DNA from: Paracoccaceae bacterium | Lineage (GTDB): Bacteria; Pseudomonadota; Alphaproteobacteria; Rhodobacterales; Rhodobacteraceae | Direction: 5' to 3' | DNA length: 64,000 nucleotides | NCBI GenBank assembly: GCA_028284705.1 | Contig: JANQRE010000015.1 | Span: forward strand, 1-64,000 | Shown here: positions 49,269 through 57,348 of the stretch, in pieces | Position numbering within the stretch: the first letter of the stretch is position 1 | Layout of the letters: every line of letters starts with the position of its first letter | Notes under the pieces: model-generated | Databases searched by the model: none | Told to the model about the DNA's origin: nothing | Seen by the model: the letters and a program-made list of their open reading frames with translations, nothing else | Made by a program: the position numbers and the translations under genes

Positions 49269-50477
49269 CTAATCAGCCAGTATGGTCTTGATTTCAGACG
49301 AGCTTTCCAGCGTCTTGTGCACCGGGCATTTGTCGGCAATTTCGAGCAGTCGCGCGCGCTGCTCCTCCGTCAGGTCGCCTTCAAGGTGGATTTTCCGTTC
49401 GAAGGTATCGATCTTGGAATGTCCACCATCTGCATCCTGTGCGTGCATCGCATCATGCTTGATATCCACCGTGACCTTCGTCAGCGGCCATTTCTTGCGC
49501 CGCGCATACATGCGGATTGTCATGGACGTGCAGGCCCCCAGACCGGCGGAGAGAAAGCCATAGGGCGTCATGCCTTTGTTCGTGCCGCCATAGGCCAAGG
49601 GCTCGTCCGCATAGGCGTGATGCTCTCGGGTATTCACATCCTGCAAGAAGCCTTCCGGGTCTGCTTCCGCGACACGAACAATACCTTCGGGTGCGCCAAT
49701 AGGAGGGGCAGGTGGGCGCAGATCGATATATTTCGTGGCCCAGGCGGAAATGACATCCGCCGCATATTCCGCATCGGCGGGCCGAGTGATCAGGTGATCG
49801 GCATCGCACAGCGTGATGAAGCTTTTGGGATGTTTGGCATGCAGGAAAATCTGCGTGGCATTCTCGATGCCGACAATGTCGTCGAGAGGCGCATGCAGCA
49901 CCAGCAGCGCGCGTTTGAGGTTCGAGATCGACGGGCCCAGTTTTTCGGCGGAGACGTTCTCGACGAAATCCCGACCAATCCGAATGGGCCGCCCACCCAA
50001 CTGCACTTCACAGACGCCTTGCGCCTTGATGTCGTCAAGCGCGTCGGCAAAGTTATGCGTCACGTGGTCGGGATCGAAGGGCGCACCAATAGTCGTGACT
50101 GCTTTGACTGACGGCAGTTGTTCGGCGGCGCGCAGAACTGCTGCGCCACCCAGAGAGTGACCGATTAGAAGGTCCGGCGCCATGCCACGTTTTGTCAGCT
50201 CTTCCGAGGCGAGGACCAGATCGCGCACATTGGACGAGAAGGTGGTGTTCTCAAACTCACCCTCAGAGTGCCCCAGCCCGGTGAAATCAAACCGCAGGAC
50301 CGCAAACCCCATGGCGGTCAGTCGCTGCGAGATACGCTTCGCGGCGGGGATATCCTTTGAGCAGGTAAAGCAATGCGCAAAGAGAGCGGTTGCCAGCACC
50401 GGCCCATCCGGGAGATCGAGGCGGCCAGCCAAAGGATCACCGGAATGACCGGTGAATGTCAGTTTTTCCATGCTCAT
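49269..50477 (-). CDS. Alpha/beta hydrolase-OsmC fusion protein
   Basis: 402 aa from the ATG at 50477 (a second ATG two codons on). The N-terminal ~250 residues are an alpha/beta hydrolase with the nucleophile elbow GHSLGG and the late His in DADHLI. The C-terminal ~140 are an OsmC/Ohr domain with the peroxidatic Cys of LGACTSMTIRMYA and a second in DKCPVHKTLES. OsmC proteins reduce organic hydroperoxides; the fusion suggests release and reduction of lipid peroxides, but this is inference. Fused forms are known in proteobacteria. Confidence 0.9.
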   Translation of the reverse strand: MSMEKLTFTGHSGDPLAGRLDLPDGPVLATALFAHCFTCSKDIPAAKRISQRLTAMGFAVLRFDFTGLGHSEGEFENTTFSSNVRDLVLASEELTKRGMAPDLLIGHSLGGAAVLRAAEQLPSVKAVTTIGAPFDPDHVTHNFADALDDIKAQGVCEVQLGGRPIRIGRDFVENVSAEKLGPSISNLKRALLVLHAPLDDIVGIENATQIFLHAKHPKSFITLCDADHLITRPADAEYAADVISAWATKYIDLRPPAPPIGAPEGIVRVAEADPEGFLQDVNTREHHAYADEPLAYGGTNKGMTPYGFLSAGLGACTSMTIRMYARRKKWPLTKVTVDIKHDAMHAQDADGGHSKIDTFERKIHLEGDLTEEQRARLLEIADKCPVHKTLESSSEIKTILAD

Positions 50478-50595
50478 GCGACCGTCCCTCGCGAGTTTTG
50501 TCGTGCAGATGCCGTGCAAATCATGACGTGCAGGTGGAAACGCCTCAACCGCTTAGCCAGTAAAGTCACGAGATGGTGAGCGAAGGCGAAGGATT

Positions 50596-51489
50596 GTGAA
50601 AGGAAAGGTGCGAGGCGTTGTCTTATTGGCCGCTTTTTTCGTGACGGTGGCCTCCTTTCTGGGTTTTCTGCACCCGGCGGGGGACAGTTTCGCCGTTTTC
50701 CGCAGGCCGATTGCAGCTTTTCTATTGCTTGCTGCTCTGTTTGCGTCAGGACGAACGCAAGGTCTCGCCGTCATTTTTGCTGCGGTCAGCATGTCGAGCA
50801 CCGTTGCGTGGCGGCAAGACGGTCCGGAGGAGATGACTATCTATGTTCGCAACCTTCTGGCCGACAACACCCAGATCGAGAGAATCGCAGCAGAGATTGA
50901 AGCGAGGTCGCCCGAAATTGTTGCTTTGCAAGAGGTGTCCAAACACAACCGTGCATTGCTAAAGCGTCTTGCCGGCACCTATCCACACCAACATTTCTGC
51001 CATTTCTCCGACTGGTCCGGTATGGCGATTTTGAGCAAAACGGCAGCGACCGAACAGGGACGCTGCTCGGCTACACGTGGTCTAGCCGCCATGCCTATCA
51101 AACACGCCAACAAGACGCTTTGGGCGGTTTCAGTCCACCTCCATTTGCCATGGCCTTTGCAGGATGGTGGACCACTTGATGATTTCGTTTCTTTTCTTGG
51201 TGACTTGGATGGGCCAAGAGTGTTGGCGGGCGACTTCAACATGGTGCATTGGGGATATGCCCCGCGAAAGCTGGCGCGTTCAGTCGGGGTCACGCGAGCG
51301 ACTGGATCCGGGCCGACTTTTCGTGTTGCGCGCCATATTTGGGTCGCGATTGATCACGTTTACGCCCCCGGCGGGGGGCGAGCAGAGCGTTTGCCCAAGT
51401 TTGGATCGGACCATCATGGGCTTCTCGCTCGCGTGTCGCTGTCAACTAGTGAAGTCGCCCATAAAATCCCATCCGCTCCTCATCGGTGA
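50596..51489 (+). CDS. Endonuclease/exonuclease/phosphatase-family membrane protein
   Basis: 297 aa; GTG start with GAAGG just upstream. Two or three N-terminal hydrophobic segments (about 8-25, 37-50, 55-70) precede an EEP domain: VRNLLADN, IVALQEVS (catalytic Glu), VSVHLHLPWP, LAGDFNMVHW (Asp-x-Asn) and SDHHGL (Asp-His). The set matches membrane-anchored EEP proteins of unknown substrate. Its last 44 nt overlap the convergent oxygenase gene, which is unusual; a true stop further upstream was not found. Confidence 0.78.
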   Translation: MKGKVRGVVLLAAFFVTVASFLGFLHPAGDSFAVFRRPIAAFLLLAALFASGRTQGLAVIFAAVSMSSTVAWRQDGPEEMTIYVRNLLADNTQIERIAAEIEARSPEIVALQEVSKHNRALLKRLAGTYPHQHFCHFSDWSGMAILSKTAATEQGRCSATRGLAAMPIKHANKTLWAVSVHLHLPWPLQDGGPLDDFVSFLGDLDGPRVLAGDFNMVHWGYAPRKLARSVGVTRATGSGPTFRVARHIWVAIDHVYAPGGGRAERLPKFGSDHHGLLARVSLSTSEVAHKIPSAPHR

Positions 51490-52234
51490 ACCACGCGCCG
51501 GGGTAATCATAGTAGGTCATGACGGTGATGATGCGTCGTTTCGGGCCTTTGGGTGGGGTCACGCGATGGGCGGTATTCACGCCCTTGAAAACGTTCAGCG
51601 TGCCAGGTTCGACATCGAGCAATTGCACCTGATCGTCTTCGCCCGTCAGAAGCTTCGCCACGCCGTCGTAATTGGGATCGTCGGCGGATCGCAGGTCGGA
51701 CCGGTACTCAAAACCACCGCCGATCTCCGGCTTTTGTAAGAGCAGCGTTACGGTGAATTGTGAGCGGTCAAAATGCCAGTTCAGCGCTTCACCTTCGTGA
51801 TAGGCCATCACGTTGAACGCTGCGAGCTGATCGGCCATGGGATAAAGCGGACCGGTCTCCATGACATCGGCTAGAAAGCGCGGCAGGGCGGGGTCGTAGT
51901 AAAGTTGCGCGACAGGCGTGTCTTGCAAAAGATCGCCGCAGAGCGTGTGGTTCGTCGTGTTGAGTTCGCGTAGGGCAGGGTGATCGGGGTCGAGGCCCGG
52001 GATTTCCTTTTTGAAGTAGATGTTGTGGGCGCGCTGATGGGTGAAGCTTTTCTCTGCCCAAAGAGGTTCAGCGGCGGCCAGCGTTTCGGCGATCGCTTCA
52101 GATTTCAGAAATCCATGCAGGTTGAACATGCCCGTCGCGTTCATCTCGTTCCGGCACCGGGCCACAAGCGCTTCACGCTCCGGCCCATCTCGATGGATTG
52201 GGAAGAGATGCGTTTCTATCAGGTCTTCAATCAT
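51446..52234 (-). CDS. BesD/HalD-like Fe(II)/2-oxoglutarate oxygenase
   Basis: 262 aa from the ATG at 52234, overlapping the cupin stop as ATGA. The jelly-roll core reads FNVMAYHEGEALNWHFDRSQF and VEPGTLNVFKGVNTAHRV. The iron triad is H154, D156 and H223, with an Arg near 233 for 2-oxoglutarate. This fold group includes the free-amino-acid radical halogenases BesD/HalB-E. Those have Gly in place of the Asp so chloride can bind; here Asp is kept, so hydroxylation, not halogenation, is predicted. It is third in the dddP operon. Confidence 0.8.
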   Translation of the reverse strand: MIEDLIETHLFPIHRDGPEREALVARCRNEMNATGMFNLHGFLKSEAIAETLAAAEPLWAEKSFTHQRAHNIYFKKEIPGLDPDHPALRELNTTNHTLCGDLLQDTPVAQLYYDPALPRFLADVMETGPLYPMADQLAAFNVMAYHEGEALNWHFDRSQFTVTLLLQKPEIGGGFEYRSDLRSADDPNYDGVAKLLTGEDDQVQLLDVEPGTLNVFKGVNTAHRVTPPKGPKRRIITVMTYYDYPGAWFTDEERMGFYGRLH

Positions 52235-52815
52235 AACTCTGTCTTGGCTGTGTAGTGGTAGCTGTCGGTCGAGACATCGCCGCGCCAGACATAGATCGAC
52301 ATGAAGGCCTGGTCGGTCGATTTTGTACCATGCGGCGTGAAAGAGGGATGATGCGCGCGCGCACCGGGGCCAAGTGCGTTGAAGGCACCGTCCCCGGACT
52401 TCCAATGTCCGACACCTGCCAACATTACAAAGACCTCCTCCGCCGCATGAGTGCGGATGCCATATTCGACGCCGGGCAGGAACCCGTAAAGCCCGATGCG
52501 GAATTGTTCAGACGGCAGAAACCCGTCCGGGCCGATCAGTTCCACATGCAGCTTGTGAATGCTATGGGCGATATAGGTGGGGTCGTCCGAGGTCTGTGGC
52601 GGGGCCCAGGGCAGGGGCGTTGCCGCGATGTCTCGACAGACCGGGTGGGCATCTGGGTCCTGCAGCACATCCAGCATTGCATTCGGCAAGGGTGCGGTGT
52701 CGCGGGCGAGGTCTGGCAGATCGGACGACATCAGCGCTGCCCTGGCCGTCTTTTCGATCTCTAAGTCTCCGTCGAGAGCTTCGGCAAGTCCCAAGGAGAG
52801 CCTTGCGAGCGTCAT
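52231..52815 (-). CDS. DddQ/DddL-like cupin with altered active site
   Basis: 194 aa, the length of DddQ. The region 104-180 follows DMSP-lyase cupins: a Tyr (Y118), then R121-T-H123-A-A-E-E127-V-F129, then H162 in SFTPHGT, and W177 in VWRG. The family motif is HxH-x3-ExY...H. So the first His is Arg and the catalytic Tyr is Phe, while H123, E127 and H162 are intact. It starts four nt after the dddP stop. A lyase with changed chemistry, a related activity, or a non-catalytic relative are all possible. Confidence 0.72.
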   Translation of the reverse strand: MTLARLSLGLAEALDGDLEIEKTARAALMSSDLPDLARDTAPLPNAMLDVLQDPDAHPVCRDIAATPLPWAPPQTSDDPTYIAHSIHKLHVELIGPDGFLPSEQFRIGLYGFLPGVEYGIRTHAAEEVFVMLAGVGHWKSGDGAFNALGPGARAHHPSFTPHGTKSTDQAFMSIYVWRGDVSTDSYHYTAKTEL

Positions 52816-52819
52816 CCGG

Positions 52820-54163
52820 TCAGGCCTCGCCCATCAGGGCCGGGTCGAACGGGTATTTTGTCAGGTTTTCATACCCATTCTCAGTGATCAGCACTTGGTC
52901 TTCGAGCTTGATCGAGAAATCGCCACCCACTTCGCCCGCCAGAACCTCCACGCAAAGCGTCATGCCCGGCTCCAGCGCGTAGTCAAACGCGCCCGGCACC
53001 GCCTTGTCGGGGTAGGCCACCAGCGGCCATTCATCACACAAGCCCACCCCATGCATCAGGCAGCCATATTTCTGCGCCTGAAACTTGTCGTGCAGTTTAT
53101 GACAATTCGCGGTCAGTTCCGGGATCGTCACGCCGGGCCTCAGCATCTCCATATTGGTCATGATGTGTTCGACCGAGTGCTTCATGGCGTCGATCATGTC
53201 CTGTCGGGGTTTTTGGTCGCCGACCCACCATGTCCGCGAGATATCGCAGCAGATGCCGTAAGCGCCGACCAGATCGGTATCGAAGGCGATGATCTCGTTG
53301 TTCTGGGTCACCCGAGGGCCGCATTCCTGAAACCATGGGTTGGTGCGTTGGCCGGAGGCAAGAAGCCGCGTCTCGATCCATTCACCGCCGCGCTTGATGT
53401 TTTCGGCATGTAGAACCGCCCAGATGTCATCCTCGGTCACGCCACCCTTTGGCACTTCCGTGCGGGCAAACTCCTCCATCGGATAGATCGCCATCTCGCA
53501 AGCATGGCAGGCGGCGCGCATGGCGAGTATCTCATCCGGGCCTTTCACGGACCGTGACTTTTCCGTGCATTCCTCGCCCTCCATGATCTCGAAGCCCTGC
53601 GCTTCCAGCGCGCGCAGCCCATGCAGCATGATCTTGTCGACACCGAGCCGTTTGTTGCCGCTGCCATGGTCCTCGATCAGCACCCGCACTTCGTTGGCAA
53701 AGACATCTGCCGCCACATCCGTTTTGTCGCCGCGGTCGAAATAGAAGAGGTCCGCGCCGGAGCGCTGTTCCCGCACCAGGGGGTTGAATTTGCTTAAGAA
53801 AGGCGAGTTCTTGTAGTCCCACATCACCATATAGCCATCGGCACAAAGCAGAAGCGCGCGGAACGGATTATGCGTGTTCCAAAGCTGCATATTGGTGGAA
53901 TCCGAGGCGTAGCGGATGTTCAACGGATCGAAGACCAAGAGCCCGCCCCAATCGCGATCAACAATATGCTGCGTCAGACGTTTCCAGCGGTATTCGCGCA
54001 TCTTGGCAAGGTTGGGCAGTTCCAGCCCTGCCGCCGCCCATTCATCGAAGGCCAGTTGTGGGGGGCCGATTTCAATGCGGTCATTGTCGTTTGGTGTACC
54101 GTCACCCAGTGTTGCTCCCTTTGAGGGATCGATTTTCCGACCGTCGCGATAATGCTGGTTCAT
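52820..54163 (-). CDS. dddP: DMSP lyase DddP
   Basis: 447 aa, full length. M24 (creatinase/aminopeptidase P) fold. It cleaves dimethylsulfoniopropionate to DMS and acrylate. The N-terminus NQHYRDGRKIDPSKGATLG is typical of roseobacter DddP. The binuclear metal ligands known for DddP fall at exactly the expected positions: D295, D297, D307, H371, E406 and E421. It is first of a minus-strand operon with the cupin and oxygenase genes, and divergent from the DUF3445 gene (96 bp between starts). Confidence 0.95.
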   Translation of the reverse strand: MNQHYRDGRKIDPSKGATLGDGTPNDNDRIEIGPPQLAFDEWAAAGLELPNLAKMREYRWKRLTQHIVDRDWGGLLVFDPLNIRYASDSTNMQLWNTHNPFRALLLCADGYMVMWDYKNSPFLSKFNPLVREQRSGADLFYFDRGDKTDVAADVFANEVRVLIEDHGSGNKRLGVDKIMLHGLRALEAQGFEIMEGEECTEKSRSVKGPDEILAMRAACHACEMAIYPMEEFARTEVPKGGVTEDDIWAVLHAENIKRGGEWIETRLLASGQRTNPWFQECGPRVTQNNEIIAFDTDLVGAYGICCDISRTWWVGDQKPRQDMIDAMKHSVEHIMTNMEMLRPGVTIPELTANCHKLHDKFQAQKYGCLMHGVGLCDEWPLVAYPDKAVPGAFDYALEPGMTLCVEVLAGEVGGDFSIKLEDQVLITENGYENLTKYPFDPALMGEA

Positions 54164-54217
54164 CGCTTGTCTCCCCGTGGTCTTTTGTCCAAGGATGAGC
54201 GGGGCAAAAGGCTCGAT

Positions 54218-54234
54218 GCCGTTCTGAAAACGGC
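54218..54234. promoter_or_regulatory. Short dyad in the dddP / DUF3445 divergent promoter region
   Basis: GCCGTT (54218-54223), five bases, AACGGC (54229-54234), lying between the divergent starts at 54163 and 54260. It may be an operator; six-bp arms can arise by chance. Confidence 0.3.
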
Positions 54235-54259
54235 CAATTCACGCCGCTTTTGGAGCGAA

Positions 54260-55006
54260 ATGCACGAAATCTGTCAGAAACGCTTGAGATTTGCGCCCTG
54301 GCTGGAGGAAAAATCCCGCCGGTTGCCCGGGGTTATGCCGCTTGAGATGGCAGATTGGCTGCAGGTGGATGAGGCTTTCGACGCGCAGATCGCGGAGAAG
54401 GCGCGGCTTCTTCGCGCTTGCCGCGAAGAGGTTCTGCAGACCTCACCACAAGCGCAAGCCTCTGCTGAAGAACTCCTTGCGCTGGCCACCAAACACAGCG
54501 AGGCGGTCCCGCACGGGAGCGATGAGCCGCTCGCAAAGCTCGCAACCTTCACGCAAGAGGATTTCTGCATCCTGCAAAAACAAGGGGACGAACATGTCCT
54601 GACCGCCGCGCTCCTCTGTTTTCCGGCCAGTTGGACCCTGGCGGAGAAGTTCCTGCGGCCTTTGACAGTAATCCACGACCCCGTCGCGCCCTACACCGAT
54701 GATATCGCCAAACGCGTGCAACGGCTTTTCGATGCGGTGCGCCCGGATCGCCCGCTCTGGCGCGCCAATGCGTTGCGCTATTCCGACCCGACACTCTTTC
54801 AACCGCGGCGCTATGGCGAGAACCGCGATCATCCGGAGGAGGGCGGCTATATCCGCTCCGAACGCCAATCGATCCTGCGCCTGCCGGAAACCGATGCGGT
54901 GGTCTTCTCGATCCACACCACCGTGATCCCCGAAAGCGCCTTGACGCCTGAGCAAGCGGCTGGTTTGCAGAAGCACCCGATCATCCATGCCAGCGAGGAT
55001 GCATGA
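54260..55006 (+). CDS. DUF3445 / heme-dependent oxidative N-demethylase-like protein
   Basis: 248 aa from the ATG at 54260, with GGAG four nt upstream; in-frame codons before it would overlap the dddP start. The sequence RLPGVMPLEMADWLQVDEAFDAQ and the later CFPASWTLAEKF...IHDPVAPY...LWRANALRY with RSERQSILRLPET are typical of DUF3445, whose studied members are heme-dependent amine N-demethylases (dimethylamine monooxygenase type). The other subunits are absent here, so the substrate is open. The methyltransferase gene follows with an ATGA overlap. Confidence 0.8.
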   Translation: MHEICQKRLRFAPWLEEKSRRLPGVMPLEMADWLQVDEAFDAQIAEKARLLRACREEVLQTSPQAQASAEELLALATKHSEAVPHGSDEPLAKLATFTQEDFCILQKQGDEHVLTAALLCFPASWTLAEKFLRPLTVIHDPVAPYTDDIAKRVQRLFDAVRPDRPLWRANALRYSDPTLFQPRRYGENRDHPEEGGYIRSERQSILRLPETDAVVFSIHTTVIPESALTPEQAAGLQKHPIIHASEDA

Positions 55007-56196
55007 GCGACCAAGTGAAGTCTCAGTATGAGGCCTTTCCCTATCCCGAGCGTGACCCCAAGGATGAGAAGAAGCGCCTGATCACAGGTTCGCCCTCGCA
55101 CCCGCTGGAGATGGATCATTTCCTCTGGGCCGGGCAGCGGGATTGGTCCGCGCCGATCAAAATCTTGGTGGCTGGGGGCGGTACTGGCGATGCGCTTATT
55201 CAACTTGCACAAACGCTCACAAACGCCCGAAAAAAATACGAAATCACCTATATCGACCTCTCCACGGCGTCGCGCGCCATCGCGGAAAAACGCGCCAAGG
55301 CGCGCAATTTGAAACGTATTGAGTTTGTCACCGGCTCGCTCCTTGATGCACCGGAGATGGGGGAATTTGACTACATCGACTGCTGTGGGGTCCTTCACCA
55401 TCTGCCTGAGCCGCAAGAGGGGTTCAACGCGCTCTCGCAGGCCCTGAAACCTGATGGCGGCATCGGCCTCATGGTCTACGCGCCTTACGGGCGGTCAGGT
55501 GTGTACCCGCTGCAGGAGGCGTTCAACGCACTTTACAGCGATCTCAGTCCGGAGGACCGCCTGAAGGCCGCAAGCCAGGTCTTCAACCGCCTCCCGCCAA
55601 CCCACCAGTTCAAGACGAACCCCCATGTTGGCGACCACAAGACGGGCCCTGCCGGGTTCTATGATTTGCTCCTGCATTCGACGGACCAACCTTTTACAAT
55701 CAAAGCACTACGCGCCACTCTTGAAGTGGCAGGCCTTCAGATGACCGGCACTCCACACGCGCTGCAATATGATCTCTCGCGGTTTCTGGGTCAGGTGCCT
55801 AGGGAGCTGGACGAAGCAGAACAGATGGCAATTGCCGAGAAGCTCGACGGCACCATCAAACACCATGTCATCTATGCACGTCGCAAGGACGGGTCTGCGC
55901 CCGGTCGGGCCAGCGGCACGGATACTGATATCCCGCATCTGCGCGGCATCAAACCCGGGGTTCTGGCGCAAAACGTGGCCCAAAAGCAGGAAATCTCGAT
56001 CACGCTTTTCGGCACACCGTTCAAAATCCCGGTGCCGAAGGAAGCAGCACCGATTATCGCCGCGATTGACGGTCGCACTGATATCGCAACCCTGCGACGA
56101 ACGACGGATCCAATCCTATGGCCCAAGCTCTGGCCGGGATTGGAGCAGGAATTGCTACGGTTTGGACTGATGGTATACTCGCACCTTTTGCGATGA
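55003..56196 (+). CDS. Class I SAM-dependent methyltransferase with C-terminal extension
   Basis: 397 aa; ATGA overlap with the DUF3445 gene, so coupled. The N-terminal ~180 residues are a methyltransferase: VAGGGTGDALIQLA (motif I), YIDLS (acidic end of beta 2), and DYIDCCGVLHHLPEPQEGF. The remaining ~200 residues hold a second, unrecognised domain ending RFGLMVYSHLLR, perhaps winged-helix-like. The N-terminus YEAFPYPERDP is typical of this conserved architecture. The substrate is unknown. Confidence 0.83.
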   Translation: MSDQVKSQYEAFPYPERDPKDEKKRLITGSPSHPLEMDHFLWAGQRDWSAPIKILVAGGGTGDALIQLAQTLTNARKKYEITYIDLSTASRAIAEKRAKARNLKRIEFVTGSLLDAPEMGEFDYIDCCGVLHHLPEPQEGFNALSQALKPDGGIGLMVYAPYGRSGVYPLQEAFNALYSDLSPEDRLKAASQVFNRLPPTHQFKTNPHVGDHKTGPAGFYDLLLHSTDQPFTIKALRATLEVAGLQMTGTPHALQYDLSRFLGQVPRELDEAEQMAIAEKLDGTIKHHVIYARRKDGSAPGRASGTDTDIPHLRGIKPGVLAQNVAQKQEISITLFGTPFKIPVPKEAAPIIAAIDGRTDIATLRRTTDPILWPKLWPGLEQELLRFGLMVYSHLLR

Positions 56197-56296
56197 ATTT
56201 AAGGCACATTGTCCCTAAATCGGAAACAATCCGCCTAGCCGAAAGCCGGCACACCTGATAGATTGTGGAAAATTCAAAACAAGAGGGCAGCCCCAA

Positions 56297-56821
56297 ATGG
56301 CGAAGACTCCGAGCAAATCCAGCAGTGCGGCAAAAAGCAAAACGGCGGCAAAGAAATCCGCGGCCAGCAAGGCGAAAGCGGTCGCAAAACCGAAAACTGC
56401 GCCCAAAAAGCCAAAGACTGTGACGGCGAAAGCGCCGAGCAAGGCGGCTTCCCTGCGTTCCAAGACCAAGGCGGTTTCGGCCCGCCCCACCGCGGCGCGC
56501 AAAGCCGTCGCCAAGCCAAGGCTTGTCGCGGTTGACAGCGCGACGCCAAACAAAGAGCTGAAGAAAAAGGAACTGATCGACCGCATCATCGCGGAAAGCG
56601 GGATGAAGCGTGGCGAGGTGCGCACCGCTCTCGATGCGACGATGACGGTGCTGCGTCAGGCGCTCCGAGAAGGCAATGATCTTTCAATCGCTCCCTTGGG
56701 CAAGATCAAGATCGCGCGGGAGAAAGAGACACCAAACGGCAAGCTCGTTGTCTGCCGGGTCAAATTGAAAGACCCCGATACCGATGCGCGCAAGGACCCA
56801 CTTGCGAAGCCAGCAGAGTAG
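56297..56821 (+). CDS. HU-family DNA-binding protein with Lys/Ala-rich N-terminal tail
   Basis: 174 aa. Residues 1-~80 are a Lys/Ala/Pro tail like eukaryotic histone H1 (many AKK and KPK repeats). Residues ~85-170 are an HU/IHF fold: KKELIDRIIAESGMKRGEVRTALDA, then PLGKIKIARE and the beta arm. Such tailed HU proteins compact DNA. It follows the methyltransferase gene by 100 nt and precedes tRNA-Val. Confidence 0.88.
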   Translation: MAKTPSKSSSAAKSKTAAKKSAASKAKAVAKPKTAPKKPKTVTAKAPSKAASLRSKTKAVSARPTAARKAVAKPRLVAVDSATPNKELKKKELIDRIIAESGMKRGEVRTALDATMTVLRQALREGNDLSIAPLGKIKIAREKETPNGKLVVCRVKLKDPDTDARKDPLAKPAE

Positions 56822-56840
56822 GGCTAAAGGCTGCGGCCAC

Positions 56841-56916
56841 GGGCGATTAGCTCAGTTGGTAGAGCACAGTGTTCACATCGCTGGGGTCACTGGTTCGAAT
56901 CCAGTATCGCCCACCA
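56841..56916 (+). tRNA. tRNA-Val(CAC)
   Basis: 76 nt with encoded CCA. Acceptor GGGCGAT/ATCGCCC; anticodon loop TTCACAT gives CAC (valine). The 17 bases beginning two bases before the CCA (CCACCACCGTCGCTTTT) are identical to the second duplicated flank of tRNA-Val(TAC) 1.8 kb away. Confidence 0.96.
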
Positions 56917-56999
56917 CCGTCGCTTTTGAAGAGAAGCCGATGGACCCCCGTTCAATCCCCTCAAGCGGCGCGCGCTTTCGCGGTGCGCGCGGGACGCGC

Positions 57000-57137
57000 T
57001 CAACTCAAATGCGCGCGTCTGCATTGCGGATCGGACAGGCAGCGCAGGTGGTCTTTCAGCCGCATCGTCTCCAACTCGTCACGCAGATGCGCGGGAAATA
57101 CCGGCTCTTGCTTCTTCTTTGCTGTAAAGGGCCACAT
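57000..57137 (-). CDS. Small ORF, 45 aa, second gene of a SoxR-linked pair
   Basis: Starts MWPFTAKKKQEPVFPAHL and ends HLRCLSDPQCRRAHLS; charged, with two Cys, no membrane helix. The ATG at 57137 is five nt after the stop of the 53-aa ORF, with GGTGAG just upstream. I do not recognise it. Support is the operon-like spacing and the SoxR-type promoter in front of the pair; homology is untested. Confidence 0.45.
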   Translation of the reverse strand: MWPFTAKKKQEPVFPAHLRDELETMRLKDHLRCLSDPQCRRAHLS

Positions 57138-57142
57138 GATGC

Positions 57143-57304
57143 TCACCACAGTTCCGGTTTCTGAGAGGGTTGCGGTGGCAGCGGCGTCATCCCAAGATCA
57201 CGCGCCATATGTGGATCGCGTCGAACCTCATCGAGCGACTTGCGATCCGGGCCGCCGCGGAAAAGGCGGCGCAGCGCAGCCTGCGATATCGGTAATCTGG
57301 GCAT
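57143..57304 (-). CDS. Small ORF, 53 aa, divergent from soxR
   Basis: The ATG at 57304 has AAGGAG seven nt upstream, a strong site. The protein starts MPRLPISQAALRRLF, is basic, and has a DPHMARDLGM stretch that resembles the end of DUF1127 proteins (…RDIGL). DUF1127 membership is only a suggestion. It lies directly behind a SoxR operator with a -35 element TTGACC at 57365-57370 and 19 bp to CAGGGT, so it is the most likely SoxR target here. Confidence 0.6.
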   Translation of the reverse strand: MPRLPISQAALRRLFRGGPDRKSLDEVRRDPHMARDLGMTPLPPQPSQKPELW

Positions 57305-57348
57305 CTGAAATCTCCTTGTCTTCGCATCGGGATACAGGCACCCTGCTT

